Positions 1 to 9,012 of a stretch of 64,000 nucleotides of DNA are shown here, piece by piece. Position 1 is the stretch's first letter; every line of letters starts with the position of its first letter. The translations under genes were made by a program, and so were the position numbers. This DNA is from Novosphingobium rosa NBRC 15208 (GTDB lineage Bacteria > Pseudomonadota > Alphaproteobacteria > Sphingomonadales > Sphingomonadaceae), in contig NZ_BCZE01000024.1 of assembly GCF_001598555.1 (NCBI RefSeq), positions 1 to 64,000 on the forward strand, in the 5' to 3' direction. A model generated the notes under the pieces. That model saw only the letters and a list, made by a program, of their open reading frames with translations. It ran no database searches and was not told where the DNA came from.

Positions 1-525
1 ATCGTCACCGCGCCCACCAATGGCGCGGCGGGCGTGGTGCCCGCTGTGCTGCGCTATTACCGCGATTTCTGGCCCGAGGCGAACCGGGCGGGCATGCATG
101 ACTTCCTGCTGGCAGCCAGCGCCATCGGCGTGCTGACCAAGCTCAACGCCTCGATCTCCGGCGCGGAAGTGGGCTGTCAGGGCGAGGTCGGCACGGCCAG
201 CGCCATGGCGGCGGCGGGCATGGCGACCGTCATGGGCGCCAGCAACCAGCAGGCCGAAAACGCCGCCGAAATCGCCATGGAGCATCACCTCGGCATGACC
301 TGCGATCCCATCGCCGGGCTGGTGCAGGTGCCCTGCATCGAGCGCAACGCCTTCGGCGCGGTGAAAGCCATCAATGCCGCCTCGCTCTCGCTGCGGGGCG
401 ATGGCAAGCATATCGTCTCGCTCGATCAGGTGATCGAGACCATGATGCGCACCGGCAGCGACATGCATGCCAAATACAAGGAAACCTCTCAGGGTGGCCT
501 TGCCGTGAATTTCCCCGAATGCTGA
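1..525 (+). CDS. sdaA: L-serine ammonia-lyase (serine dehydratase), C-terminal part
   Basis: The gene runs in from the left edge, so only about the last 174 residues are present. The enzyme deaminates L-serine to pyruvate and ammonia and carries a 4Fe-4S cluster. The visible part opens with the conserved TAPTNGAAG motif. It holds the cysteines expected for the cluster region in the motifs [18 protein letters not shown] and VPCIERNA, and ends normally with a TGA stop. The cysteine spacing matches the single-chain bacterial SdaA family. The next gene starts 12 bases downstream on the same strand, so the two may be cotranscribed. The identification is firm; the missing N-terminus cannot be judged. 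Confidence 0.95.
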   Translation: MVTAPTNGAAGVVPAVLRYYRDFWPEANRAGMHDFLLAASAIGVLTKLNASISGAEVGCQGEVGTASAMAAAGMATVMGASNQQAENAAEIAMEHHLGMTCDPIAGLVQVPCIERNAFGAVKAINAASLSLRGDGKHIVSLDQVIETMMRTGSDMHAKYKETSQGGLAVNFPEC

Positions 526-536
526 TGGAATTGATC

Positions 537-1037
537 ATGACGGAAGACGAAATCTATCGCGACTTCGAGCAGCGCGGCGTGGCTCTGGACAAGCTGGAGC
601 ATCCGGCGGTCTTCACCGTCGAGGAAAGCGCGGCGATCCATGAAGCCCTGCCCGGCGCCCACACCAAGAACCTGTTCCTGAAGGACAAGAGCGGCCATTT
701 CTGGCTGATCGTGCTGCCCAGCGAGCGCCGCGCCGATCTGAAAGCCTTCGCGCAGGTGCTGGGAGCAGGCAAGTTCTCCTTCGGCAAGGCGGACGATATG
801 GAGCGCCTGCTGGGCGTGACGCCCGGCGCGGTGACGCCGCTGGCCGTGGTCAACGCCGCGCCGGAAAGCGTGAGCCTGGTCTTCGACGAAAGCTTCAGGG
901 ATGCGGCGCGGATCGCCGTCCACCCGCTGCGCAACACGGCGACCATCGCCGTGCCCTTCTACGATCTGATCGCCTTTCTGGGTGAGAAAGGTCACGCATC
1001 GCGGATCGTGAGCCTGCCGGAACCGGTGGTGGTCTGA
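537..1037 (+). CDS. Prolyl-tRNA deacylase, ProX/YbaK domain
   Basis: This 166-residue protein belongs to the YbaK/ProX editing family, which hydrolyses mischarged aminoacyl-tRNA such as Ala-tRNA(Pro) in trans in the cytoplasm. Family features are an N-terminal segment HPAVFTVEES, the motif KNLFLKDKSG around residue 48, the GAVTPLAV stretch and a closing hydrophobic strand. I chose the ATG at 537 because residues from there match the family start. An upstream in-frame ATG at 519 would overlap the end of sdaA and add six residues. The length is normal for single-domain members. The exact tRNA specificity cannot be read from sequence. Confidence 0.9.
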   Translation: MTEDEIYRDFEQRGVALDKLEHPAVFTVEESAAIHEALPGAHTKNLFLKDKSGHFWLIVLPSERRADLKAFAQVLGAGKFSFGKADDMERLLGVTPGAVTPLAVVNAAPESVSLVFDESFRDAARIAVHPLRNTATIAVPFYDLIAFLGEKGHASRIVSLPEPVVV

Positions 1038-1083
1038 CAGGCCCGCGGCTGCCTGACGGGCCTGGGGCGGGCAGCGTCAGGTG

Positions 1084-1114
1084 CCGGAGCGGGGGCTTCC
1101 GGTCTCCGCTCCGG
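1084..1114. terminator. GC-rich hairpin downstream of the deacylase gene
   Basis: The arms CCGGAGCGG and CCGCTCCGG pair perfectly over nine bases around a 13-base loop, starting 46 bases after the stop codon. No T-run follows, so this could be a non-canonical terminator or an RNA-stabilising hairpin. It also abuts the repeat element that starts near 1131. Confidence 0.4.
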
Positions 1115-1130
1115 ATTGAAGAAGAAGGCA

Positions 1131-1372
1131 ATGGGAGGGCCATCGCCCTCGCGCTCCCTTTACTGTCTACCTTGCGCCTCGGGTTCGGCCAAGGCGCATA
1201 GCTTGCAGCGCCGCAGGCTTTAAGCCCTTGCACAGCGCTGGATCATGGAAACTGCCTGCGGTGTTTTTTTGGTGTGCAGGTGGAGAGCCGTAGCGCCTGG
1301 TTTCGGCGCCACTGCCGTGGCGTCGGAAGACGTCATGGGAGCGCGAGGGGGTAACCCCCTCGCACCTTCCCT
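1131..1372. repeat. Dispersed intergenic palindromic element, copy 1
   Basis: The element begins with a hairpin (GAGGGC-CATC-GCCCTC, 1135-1150) that runs into CCCTCGCGCTCCC (1146-1158). The reverse complement of that 13-mer lies at 1337-1349, next to a second hairpin (GAGGGGGTAACCCCCTC). The interior from about 1170 to 1219 matches, in inverted orientation, the interior of the copy at 26971-27200 (about 40 of 47 bases by eye). Together with the hairpin above it fills the gap between the deacylase gene and the GlxA-type regulator, and no gene is visible there. It looks like a non-coding, MITE-like or REP-like repeat. Confidence 0.7.
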
Positions 1373-1388
1373 TCCTCCTTTAAAACCC

Positions 1389-2426
1389 TCACCCATAAAC
1401 CCGTTGCCCGGCCAGTTCCCCCACAGCCGCCTGAGGCTGATCCCGGCGATGCGCCGTGGGCGGCACGCCGTGGCGCAGCTTGTAGATGCGTGAGAAGTGG
1501 GCGCAGTCGGCAAAGCCGGCCTCTTGCGCGATGGCGGTGATCGAGCGGGTGGTGGTGGCCAGCAGCCATGAGGCGTAGCGCAGGCGGATATCGCGATAGA
1601 CGGCGGCGGGGCCGGTGCCGACCGTATCGTGAAACAGGCGCTCCAGCTGCCGCTTGGACATGCTGAGCTGGGCGGACAGCGCCTCGATCGAGACGGGATC
1701 GGCCATGTTCTGCTCCATCAGCAGCATGGCGCGGGCGATCTTGCCCTTGGCGGCATCGGCCACGATGGGGGGGTGGGGCTGGCTTTCATTGCCCCGCCGC
1801 GAACGGTCGAACATCAGCACCTGGCTGGCCTTTTGCGCGGCGGAACGGCCAAGATGCGCCTCGATCAGATGCGCGGCCAGATCGGCGGTGCCCGCGCCGC
1901 CCGCGCAGGTGATGCGCTTGCCATCGGCCATGAACAGGCGGTCGGCCACGGCCATATGGTCGGGGAATTCCTCGATAAAGTCCTGATGGTGATACCAGCT
2001 GATGCAGCAGCGCCGCCCGCGCATCAGGCCAAGACGGCACAGGATGAACGTGCCGGTGCAGAGCCCCACCAGCGTGACGCCCGCCTGAGCGCCGCGCAGC
2101 ACGAAGCTGGCGGCCTCGTCGCCGATGGGGTTTTCGGTGCGCAGCAAACCGCCCACCACCACGATATAGTCATATTGCGCGGGATCGCCGAAGCCCGCCG
2201 TGGCGCTGACATCCAGCCCGCAGCTGGAGCGGATGCTGCGCTGCCCCGCCGACAGCACCGACCAGCGGGCGTTGCGCTGGCGGCTGCCGTCGCCCTCGTC
2301 GGCGGCGAGGCGGATATGGTCGATGAACAGCGAAAAGGCTGAAAGCGTGAAGTTTTCCGCCAGCACGATGGCCACATTGAGGCTGGCCCGCCCGGCCATG
2401 CCCCGCGCGGCATCGCCCGGCGTCAT
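1389..2426 (-). CDS. GlxA-family transcriptional regulator (DJ-1/PfpI + AraC HTH)
   Basis: The protein has 345 residues and two domains. Residues about 15-200 form a DJ-1/PfpI-like fold seen in GlxA regulators (LNVAIVLAENFTLSAF, YDYIVVVGGL, GLCTGTFILCRLGLM). Residues about 230-335 form an AraC-type double helix-turn-helix (IEALSAQLSMSKRQLERLF, ITAIAQEAGFADCAHFSRIYK). Such proteins usually regulate genes for quaternary-amine or amino-acid catabolism. The divergently placed permease at 2871 is the likely target, as inferred from position. The start is uncertain: Met10 (2399) also fits the start of the first domain. No clear Shine-Dalgarno decides between them. Confidence 0.88.
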   Translation of the reverse strand: MTPGDAARGMAGRASLNVAIVLAENFTLSAFSLFIDHIRLAADEGDGSRQRNARWSVLSAGQRSIRSSCGLDVSATAGFGDPAQYDYIVVVGGLLRTENPIGDEAASFVLRGAQAGVTLVGLCTGTFILCRLGLMRGRRCCISWYHHQDFIEEFPDHMAVADRLFMADGKRITCAGGAGTADLAAHLIEAHLGRSAAQKASQVLMFDRSRRGNESQPHPPIVADAAKGKIARAMLLMEQNMADPVSIEALSAQLSMSKRQLERLFHDTVGTGPAAVYRDIRLRYASWLLATTTRSITAIAQEAGFADCAHFSRIYKLRHGVPPTAHRRDQPQAAVGELAGQRVYG

Positions 2427-2870
2427 GCCGCGATGGCCATGTGGTGCGCCGGACGTTTCAAGGGGGATGCGGCTGCCTGCATGTCGATCCTGCTTTCAGA
2501 AGATTTGCGACAGGAGAGATACAAGGAAAATGGGCGGAAATAGGTTTGTATGTTCGCGCATGAACATCGGAATAGCGTGACTGTTACGAGTCGGCTGCTT
2601 GGGCGCATGATCCTTCCCGAAGCCGAATCACAATCGGCCCAAGGAAGAGGAGAGGCGCCATGACCGATGCGGCCAGATGGGCAAAACACGCGAGGCAGGA
2701 CTCCCGATAACAGCGGTCGCCACGCTGCCGCAGGGCAGTCGAAACGATCTTTGTGGCCGAGCAGGCGCGCCCTTCGCGCCGCTTTGCCTTTCATGACGCT
2801 GGCGCGGTTCCGGCTCGGACCGGTTGCGCGTGCCGCAGAGCGTCGTTCCCACCGATCGGAGGCCTGTTTC
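2427..2870. other. Divergent intergenic region (regulator / permease)
   Basis: This 444-base gap separates the GlxA-type regulator (minus) from the permease (plus) and should hold both promoters. The permease frame stays open upstream of 2871, but the encoded residues are Arg-rich and unlike the family, so I treat them as non-coding. I see no clear operator or additional gene. Confidence 0.5.
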
Positions 2871-4280
2871 ATGGTCGAGATATCCCCCTCAGGGGGCAGC
2901 GGTTCCCAGTTAAGCACCGGCTTCAAGCAGCGCCATGTCTCGATGATCTCGATTGCGGGCATCATCGGGGCGGGGCTGTTCGTCGCCTCGGGCCATGCCA
3001 TCGCCAGCGCCGGCCCGGCCACGATCCTGGCCTATGCCTCGACCGGCGTGCTGGTCATCATGATCATGCGGATGCTGGGCGAAATGGCGGTCGCCTCGCC
3101 GGACACCGGCTCGTTTTCCACCTATGCCGAGCGGGCCATCGGCCCCTGGGCCGGTTTCACGATCGGCTGGCTCTACTGGTGGTTCTGGGTGCTGCTGATC
3201 CCATGGGAGGCGCTGGCGGGGGGCGCCATTCTCAATTCCTATGTCCCCTCCATTCCTATCTGGCAGTTCGCCTTCGGCATGACGGCCTTGCTCACGCTCA
3301 CCAACCTGCTCAGCGTGGGCAAATATGGCGAGTTCGAGTTCTGGTTCGCCATGATCAAGGTGGTCGCCATTCTGGCCTTCATCGCTTTCGGTTTCTGCGC
3401 CATTATGGGCCTGATCCCCGGCTTTCATGCCGCGGGCGTGGTGGCGCTGACGGCGCGGCACGGCGGCTTCATGCCCAATGGTTTCGGCGCGGTGGTCGGC
3501 GCGCTGCTGACGACCATGTTCAGCTTCATCGGCACCGAGGCGGTGACCATTGCGGCGGCGGAATCCGCCAATCCGGAAAAGCAGATCGCCAGCGCCACGC
3601 GTTCGGTGATCTGGCGCATCTGCATTTTCTATCTGGGGTCGATCCTCATCGTCATCTCGGTGGTGCCGTGGAACGATCCGCTGCTGCCCACCCATGGCGC
3701 CTATCAGCGCACGCTGGAGGTGCTGGGCATCGGCAACGCCAAGCTGCTGATCGATGGGGTGATCGTCGCCTCGGTGGCAAGCTGCCTCAATTCGGCGATC
3801 TACATCTCCTCGCGCATGCTGTTTTCGCTCAGCCATCGCGGGGATGCGCCAAAGCGCGTCGGGCGTACCTCGGGCGGCGGCGTGCCGCGCGCGGCGGTGA
3901 TCGCCAGCACGCTGGTCGGTCTGGCGACCACGGCGATCAACTTTCTGGCCCCGGCCTCCGTGTTCAACTTCCTGATCGCCACCTCCGGCGCGATTGCCCT
4001 GCTGGTCTATCTGGTGATCGCCGTCAGCCAGCTGCGCGGGCGCCGCGCATTGCTGCGCCGGGGCGGGCCCATCGTCTGCCGGATGTGGTTCTATCCCTAT
4101 CTGACCTGGGCGACGATCCTGTTCATCTGCGGCGCGCTCATCACCATGGCCTTCCTGCCCGAGCATCGCGGAGAGATCGCCGCGACGGGCACGCTGACCC
4201 TGGCGATCATCATCATCGGCATCGTCAGGCAGCACCGGGCCGTCGTGCCTGCCGCCGCCAAGCCGCTGCCGGTGGTTTAG
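2871..4280 (+). CDS. APC-superfamily amino-acid permease
   Basis: This is a 469-residue integral membrane protein of the amino-acid/GABA permease (AAT) type with about 12 hydrophobic segments. It begins at the conserved region FKQRHVSMISIAGIIGAGLF, the first helix where the substrate backbone binds (GIIGAGLF). MRMLGEMAVASPDTGSFSTYAE is also typical. The ATG at 2871 is preceded by a GGAG about ten bases upstream and places the first helix where the family has it. The exact substrate (GABA, aromatic or other amino acid) is not evident. Its stop overlaps the end of the convergent LysR gene by four bases. Confidence 0.92.
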   Translation: MVEISPSGGSGSQLSTGFKQRHVSMISIAGIIGAGLFVASGHAIASAGPATILAYASTGVLVIMIMRMLGEMAVASPDTGSFSTYAERAIGPWAGFTIGWLYWWFWVLLIPWEALAGGAILNSYVPSIPIWQFAFGMTALLTLTNLLSVGKYGEFEFWFAMIKVVAILAFIAFGFCAIMGLIPGFHAAGVVALTARHGGFMPNGFGAVVGALLTTMFSFIGTEAVTIAAAESANPEKQIASATRSVIWRICIFYLGSILIVISVVPWNDPLLPTHGAYQRTLEVLGIGNAKLLIDGVIVASVASCLNSAIYISSRMLFSLSHRGDAPKRVGRTSGGGVPRAAVIASTLVGLATTAINFLAPASVFNFLIATSGAIALLVYLVIAVSQLRGRRALLRRGGPIVCRMWFYPYLTWATILFICGALITMAFLPEHRGEIAATGTLTLAIIIIGIVRQHRAVVPAAAKPLPVV

Positions 4281-5197
4281 GACACCTCGCCGAGCGCCTC
4301 CAGATAGGCGTTCAGCACCTTGTTGCGATGCGCCACCTCACGCGTGACGGCGGAGAAATGGCGGGTGAAGCCGAAGGCCTGAGGCAGCAGCTGCCGCATC
4401 GCGCCTTTCTCGCGCCAGCGCTCGGCATAATTGACCGGGAGATAGCCGATGAAATGCCCGGTCATGATGAGGAAGGCCACCCCTTCGGTATCGCCGACCC
4501 GCGCCGCCAGCTCATGCCGGCGATAGGTCGCGGCGATCCGCTCGGGCAGGGGATAGTTGAGCCCCACGCAATCCATCCGCTCGATCTCGTCGCGGGACAG
4601 TTCGGTATCGGGCCGCGCGAAAGCCGGATGATGCTGGCCGCAATAGAGACCCGAGGGTTCGTCGTAGAGATGGATATAGTCCAGCCCGTCGAGCTTCTGC
4701 TCCTGCGGAATGACGCCGACATCGATGCCGCCGTTGAGGATGGCTTTCTCGATCTCATTGGCGGGCAGGGTGGTGATGTCGATCCGCACCTGAGGCGCGG
4801 CGCTGCGAAACAGCCGCAGCGAGTTGACGATGTTCATTTCGGGAATGCAGATCAGATTGTCGGTGATGCCCAGCCGCAAGGTGCCGCGCGGCGAGCTGTG
4901 CAGTTCGGCGATGCTGCTCTGAAAGGCATCGAGCTGGGCGAAGAGCCGCAGGGTCTGCTCATGCACGCTGACGCCGGCCTCGGTCAGGGAAAAGCCGGCG
5001 CGCCCACGGTGGCACAGCCGCAGCCCCATGCGCTGTTCCAGATCGGCGATGCTGGTGCTGACCACCGACCGGGTGACGTTCAGCTCCACCGCCGCCGCCG
5101 CAAAACCGCCCGCCGCCACCACCGCGCGAAAGACCCGCAGCAGGCGAATGTCAAAATCGGAGGTGTTGCCGATCAGGTGGATCTTCGTCTTGGGCAA
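4277..5197 (-). CDS. LysR-family transcriptional regulator
   Basis: The 306-residue protein has an N-terminal winged helix-turn-helix (residues about 15-75: FDIRLLRVFRAVVAAGGFAAAA, VTRSVVSTSIADLEQRMG) and a C-terminal substrate-binding domain (from about residue 100, LRLGITDNLI). It lies tail to tail with the permease gene. It may control the permease, but its effector is not identifiable. Length and architecture are normal for the family. Confidence 0.92.
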   Translation of the reverse strand: MPKTKIHLIGNTSDFDIRLLRVFRAVVAAGGFAAAAVELNVTRSVVSTSIADLEQRMGLRLCHRGRAGFSLTEAGVSVHEQTLRLFAQLDAFQSSIAELHSSPRGTLRLGITDNLICIPEMNIVNSLRLFRSAAPQVRIDITTLPANEIEKAILNGGIDVGVIPQEQKLDGLDYIHLYDEPSGLYCGQHHPAFARPDTELSRDEIERMDCVGLNYPLPERIAATYRRHELAARVGDTEGVAFLIMTGHFIGYLPVNYAERWREKGAMRQLLPQAFGFTRHFSAVTREVAHRNKVLNAYLEALGEVS

Positions 5198-5662
5198 GAT
5201 GGAAACTCCCTGTCATGGCACAGCATCCGCAAGATGATCCCTATGCGGCTGTCTGGAGTTTTGTCGAGAGGCCGCGGTCGATCCCGAATTTGATCTTTCC
5301 AATGTGAACATTGGTAAATCAGAACTTTACGTCATTCACCCCCTATTTCATCATCGGCATCAGGACCAACCAGATTTGGCCAGCTCTTTGGAGAGGACAT
5401 ATGACCTATCTTGTCCAGACCGCGCCCGAAGCGGTTTTTATGATGCGCCCCGGCCCTGTCCGTTGCGACCGCCCCGCCGATAAAAGGCGGCCCGACCGCA
5501 ATCCGCAGACGCCTGAAGGCCTGAAGGTTCTGGTGCAGGCGCTGGCCGGCCGGATCTAGCGGCGGCGCGCTCTTTCGCTTCGGTGGCGTCAACGTTCTGC
5601 GCTTCGGCTTGGGGAATCCGGCATGGGGAGGGCTTGAAGAACAAGGCAAACGGAGCAGGACA
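5198..5662. other. Intergenic region upstream of the scrambled ORF
   Basis: The region contains the LysR promoter on its left. An open frame ending at 5559 could encode about 53 residues from an ATG at 5401. I recognise nothing in it, and it may be part of the same rearranged DNA as the chimeric ORF that follows. No repeat or insertion sequence end was found here. Confidence 0.4.
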
Positions 5663-6622
5663 GTGAGCGATCGCGAATGGATGGCCTATGATGTCGTCAT
5701 CGTGCGCTGTGGCCCGGCGGGCCTGTCGGCGGCGATCCGGCTCAAGCAGCTGGCCCGCGATGCCGGGCGCGAGATCACCGTCGGTCTTCAGCCTGTGCCC
5801 TTCGATGAGCGCTGGTGGGGGACGACCTTCTTCAACTCGCTCGGCTTCGTTTATGGCATGGAGGAGGTCTACGATGTTGGCGTCACTGTATCGCATAAAC
5901 AGAAGAACCTTGCGCTTGATTTCGGTTATTTTCCGACCACGGCGCCCAATGCCTTCGGCATCAGCAAGGACAGTGCATGTTACACGATCAACTCCATCAA
6001 AGGGGACTCCTATGCTCCCAATGCGACGCAAAGCGCCGAGCGCAACATGGTCGTGGGCCGCGCGCAGTATACAGTGCCGATGACGGGCAAAGCCAAGTTG
6101 ACCTTGAATGGATCAGCATGGATCTCCGCCATCCACAATTATGACACCGGGCGCGACGGATATCGCCATTCATTTGCTTTAAGTGGCAAGCTTGAGGTCG
6201 GTCCGTGGCATCTGCGAATGCTTGCCGCGCGTCAGGATATCGATCCCCGGAACGGTGGGCGCGACGATCTCATCACGGTTGGCGATTACGATTCATCCTT
6301 CAACATCGCCACGAAGGGCGCCTTGTTGCAGAGCGAACTGGGCCGCAAGATCGATATGGGGCGCCTTCCGGTCACGCTTACAGCCTATGCCAATTATGGC
6401 CGGTTCGTAAAGAGTGCGCCCGGCTTTGACGACAGCGAGCGTCTCACCCTAGGCGGGTTCTGGACTGACAAGGCAAGCGGACGCCTGCGCGTCTGGATCG
6501 AGATGATTTTCGGGCGCAATGATCCCTATGTTGGTGCGGGCCAGTTTATTTCAGGCGCAGCGCAAGGAGGGGATGGCAAGATCAAGACATCCATGCTGAT
6601 TCTTGTGGGATATTACTTTTAG
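5663..6622 (+). pseudogene. Chimeric ORF: ETF-ubiquinone oxidoreductase start fused to a porin-like barrel
   Basis: From the GTG at 5663, the first 39 or so residues (SDREWMAYDVVIV, then GPAGLSAAIRLKQLARDAGR) match the N-terminal FAD-binding segment of ETF-quinone oxidoreductase. The nucleotide-binding glycine motif is damaged: VIVRCGPAG stands where VIVGAGPAG is expected. At about 5782 the protein changes abruptly to a barrel-like sequence (FDERWWGTTFFNSLGF) with alternating amphipathic strands, ending in GYYF, the C-terminal aromatic signature of outer-membrane proteins. It has no export signal, so the barrel could not reach the outer membrane. An in-frame ATG at 5609 would only add residues before the ETF-QO part. 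It is best read as a rearrangement relic whose frame happens to stay open. Confidence 0.75.
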
Positions 6623-7074
6623 AAATTTGGTCGGTTATTTGTCTGGCCCAAGGATATGAAATGATCTCCTTGCGGCTGTTGCACCACCTTTCGACCGAGG
6701 GGGAAGGTGGCCTTTGGCCTGGCGATTTGACGCGATGGGTCAGCACGGAATCGCCGGGTCAATCTTATTCAGCCGCCTCTCTGGTCAAAAACTGAGTCAT
6801 CTTGAATCCGGCTGGATAAGCCGCTTTCCCGATTCGGGATTCCGCTCAATTCAATGGCGGAAAATACGTGACCCAATTGCCGTTTCGCCCCAGTGGAAAG
6901 CCTATAAAATGATGGGCTAATGCTGGATCGTCAGCAAAATTCGGCCTGAACGGTGTGTGGATTTTTCCTGCCGCCTTTCACGCCGGGCGGGATAGAATTT
7001 TCTTATAAAATAGCAACTTGTTATAAAAGCCAGATCAATCACGGCTTCTGCTATTCGGTCTCGGGGTAAATGGG
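6623..7074. other. Intergenic region with a weak hairpin and AT-rich end
   Basis: A hairpin with arms CCACCTTTC (6684) and GGAAGGTGG (ending 6710) follows the chimeric ORF but lacks a T-run. A 68-codon open frame at 6714-6920 resembles no protein I know and I left it out. The last 70 bases are AT-rich with two copies of TTATAAAA (near 6994 and 7021), a plausible promoter for the outer-membrane protein at 7075. Confidence 0.4.
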
Positions 7075-7857
7075 ATGGCTTATCTCAAGGCAATCGTGTC
7101 GGCCTTTGGCCTTTTCATGCTTTTTGTGGAGCCTGTTCACGCAGATCCATTTACCCAGCAGCAAGGGCAAGGGCGGGTGATTGTGAGCGGCATTTTCACG
7201 CAAAGTCCGAAAGGATTTGACGCAAATGGCAACACAGCTCCGATCCAGGAATATGACCAGAATCAGTTCTATATTATGGGCGAATATGGGGTAACGGATA
7301 ATCTTACCGTTCTGGTGACGCCAAGCCTTGGCAACGTCAGTCTTAAAGGCGGCAATGATTCCAGCGGCCTTGGCTATACCGATGTCGGTGGACGGTATCG
7401 ACTGGCCAAGAGCGATCACTGGATCTTGTCGGTGCAAGGACTGGTGAGAATACCGGGAACCGCACGCAACTATCCGGCGCCTCAGGTCAATGACAAAAAC
7501 ATGCAATATGATCTTCGCGCGTCGGGCGGTTATATGGCGGGGTCTGCCTTTGTCACGCTCGATACCGGATATCGGTTGCGTGCGGGCGATCCGCCCAATG
7601 AGTTCCATATCGACGCCACGGTGGGAGCCCATGTCGCGCCGCGCCTGATGCTGCTCGCCTCCGCTTACACAACGGTGTCGGATGGTCGCGGGCGGGGTGT
7701 CTTCAACCAGTCTTATCGTTACACCGATGTCTATGCCAGCGTTGTTTACGATCTGACTCCAAGAATTTCTCTACAGGCTGGATACACTGGCACCGTTTCT
7801 GGAAGAAATTCACTGCGACAACGTGGTCCGGTGGTTGGTTTTTGGTACAAATTCTGA
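7075..7857 (+). CDS. Predicted outer-membrane beta-barrel protein
   Basis: The 260-residue protein has a clear signal peptide (hydrophobic core AIVSAFGLFMLFVEPVHA, cleavage near residue 23). The rest is a series of amphipathic strands rich in Gly, Tyr and Thr ending in GFWYKF, a typical last strand with terminal Phe. It resembles small MetA-pathway/transporter-like barrels of unknown substrate. The UDP-xylose synthase gene starts 75 bases downstream on the same strand, so it may be the outer-membrane component of the polysaccharide module that follows. That role is inferred from position only. Confidence 0.8.
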   Translation: MAYLKAIVSAFGLFMLFVEPVHADPFTQQQGQGRVIVSGIFTQSPKGFDANGNTAPIQEYDQNQFYIMGEYGVTDNLTVLVTPSLGNVSLKGGNDSSGLGYTDVGGRYRLAKSDHWILSVQGLVRIPGTARNYPAPQVNDKNMQYDLRASGGYMAGSAFVTLDTGYRLRAGDPPNEFHIDATVGAHVAPRLMLLASAYTTVSDGRGRGVFNQSYRYTDVYASVVYDLTPRISLQAGYTGTVSGRNSLRQRGPVVGFWYKF

Positions 7858-7932
7858 GGCAAGGCTATGGAAGGTGCCGGGTGCAGCATCGTCCACCGTT
7901 TGACGGAACGCCTGAACTTGCGGGGGAGCGCC

Positions 7933-8961
7933 ATGGCGACAAGGATGAGCAAACGCGAAAAGACCGTGCTGATCACTGGAGGAGCCGGTTTTCTGGGCTC
8001 GCATCTGGCTGAACGGCTGCTCGGTCAGGGGCATCAGGTGTACTGTCTGGACAATTTCCAGTCCGGTCGCCGCGCCAATCTGGCGCCTTTGCTGCGCAGC
8101 AACCGGTTGACGATCGTGACGCATGATCTCGTCCATCCCTTGCCGGATTTGCCGCGTTTCGACGAGATCTACAATCTGGCCTGTCCCGCTTCGCCTGTCC
8201 ATTATCAGGAAGATCCGGTGGCGACGATGAAGGTTTGCTCGCTTGGCGTGCTGAACATGCTGGAGCGTGCCGCGCGCGACAATGCGCGGGTGTTTCACAC
8301 CTCGACCTCGGAGATCTACGGCGATCCGGAGGTCCATCCGCAGCATGAATCCTATCATGGGAATGTCAACACCATCGGCCCGCGCTCCTGCTATGACGAG
8401 GGGAAGCGCTTCGCTGAAACCCTGCTGATGGAATATGCTGCCCAATCCGGGCTGAATGTCAGGCTCGTGCGCATTTTCAACACCTATGGGCCGCGCATGC
8501 AGCCCGATGATGGGCGCGTGGTGTCCAATTTTATCGTCCAGGCGCTGCGTGGTGAGAAAATCACCATTTATGGCGATGGCAGCCAGACACGGTCCTTCTG
8601 TTATGTCGATGATCTGATCGACGGGATTCAACTTTTGATGGCCGCCGATGACAATGCTTCCGGGCCCATGAATATCGGAAATCCCGGAGAATATACGGTT
8701 GGTGAGCTGGCGACTCTGATCGTGAAGATGGTCGGGTCGGGATCTTCCATCGCCTACAAGCCCTTGCCGATTGATGACCCGCGTCGCCGCCGCCCGGATA
8801 TTTCGCGTGCGCAGGCTCTGCTGGGCTGGTCGCCGAAGGTGGATCTGGTGAGCGGTCTGGAAAAGACCATCAGCTATTTCCGCAGACAGCTTGATGAGGC
8901 GATCCCGCCGGACTTTCTGGCGGTCATGCCGTCCCATGTGGGACGCCATATGGCGATGTGA
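7933..8961 (+). CDS. UDP-glucuronate decarboxylase (UDP-xylose synthase) family
   Basis: The 342-residue short-chain dehydrogenase-type protein has the NAD-binding motif ITGGAGFLGSH near its start, the catalytic Ser/Thr region HTSTSEIYGDPEVHPQ and the YxxxK pair in CYDEGKR. YGDPxxHPQ, the Cys-Tyr-Asp-Glu-Gly-Lys motif and RIFNTYGPRM are signatures of UDP-xylose synthase, which converts UDP-glucuronate to UDP-xylose. The ATG at 7933 is preceded by GGGGGAG at short spacing; an upstream ATG at 7867 would add 22 residues before the Rossmann fold. The product would feed the glycosyltransferase encoded next. Confidence 0.9.
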   Translation: MATRMSKREKTVLITGGAGFLGSHLAERLLGQGHQVYCLDNFQSGRRANLAPLLRSNRLTIVTHDLVHPLPDLPRFDEIYNLACPASPVHYQEDPVATMKVCSLGVLNMLERAARDNARVFHTSTSEIYGDPEVHPQHESYHGNVNTIGPRSCYDEGKRFAETLLMEYAAQSGLNVRLVRIFNTYGPRMQPDDGRVVSNFIVQALRGEKITIYGDGSQTRSFCYVDDLIDGIQLLMAADDNASGPMNIGNPGEYTVGELATLIVKMVGSGSSIAYKPLPIDDPRRRRPDISRAQALLGWSPKVDLVSGLEKTISYFRRQLDEAIPPDFLAVMPSHVGRHMAM

Positions 8962-9012
8962 TGCAAGTGTGGGATGGGCGCATGGCTTGTGCCTGTGTCA
9001 GGAGTGGGTGTC

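Noticed and set aside
2753..5293. 846-codon frame overlapping the permease and LysR genes
   Set aside because: Composition is His/Arg/Gly-rich shadow sequence; both overlapped genes have clear family motifs.
5311..5559. 82-codon frame before the chimeric ORF
   Set aside because: No recognisable protein, weak start; may be rearranged non-coding DNA.
6714..6920. 68-codon frame
   Set aside because: No ribosome site and no family resemblance.
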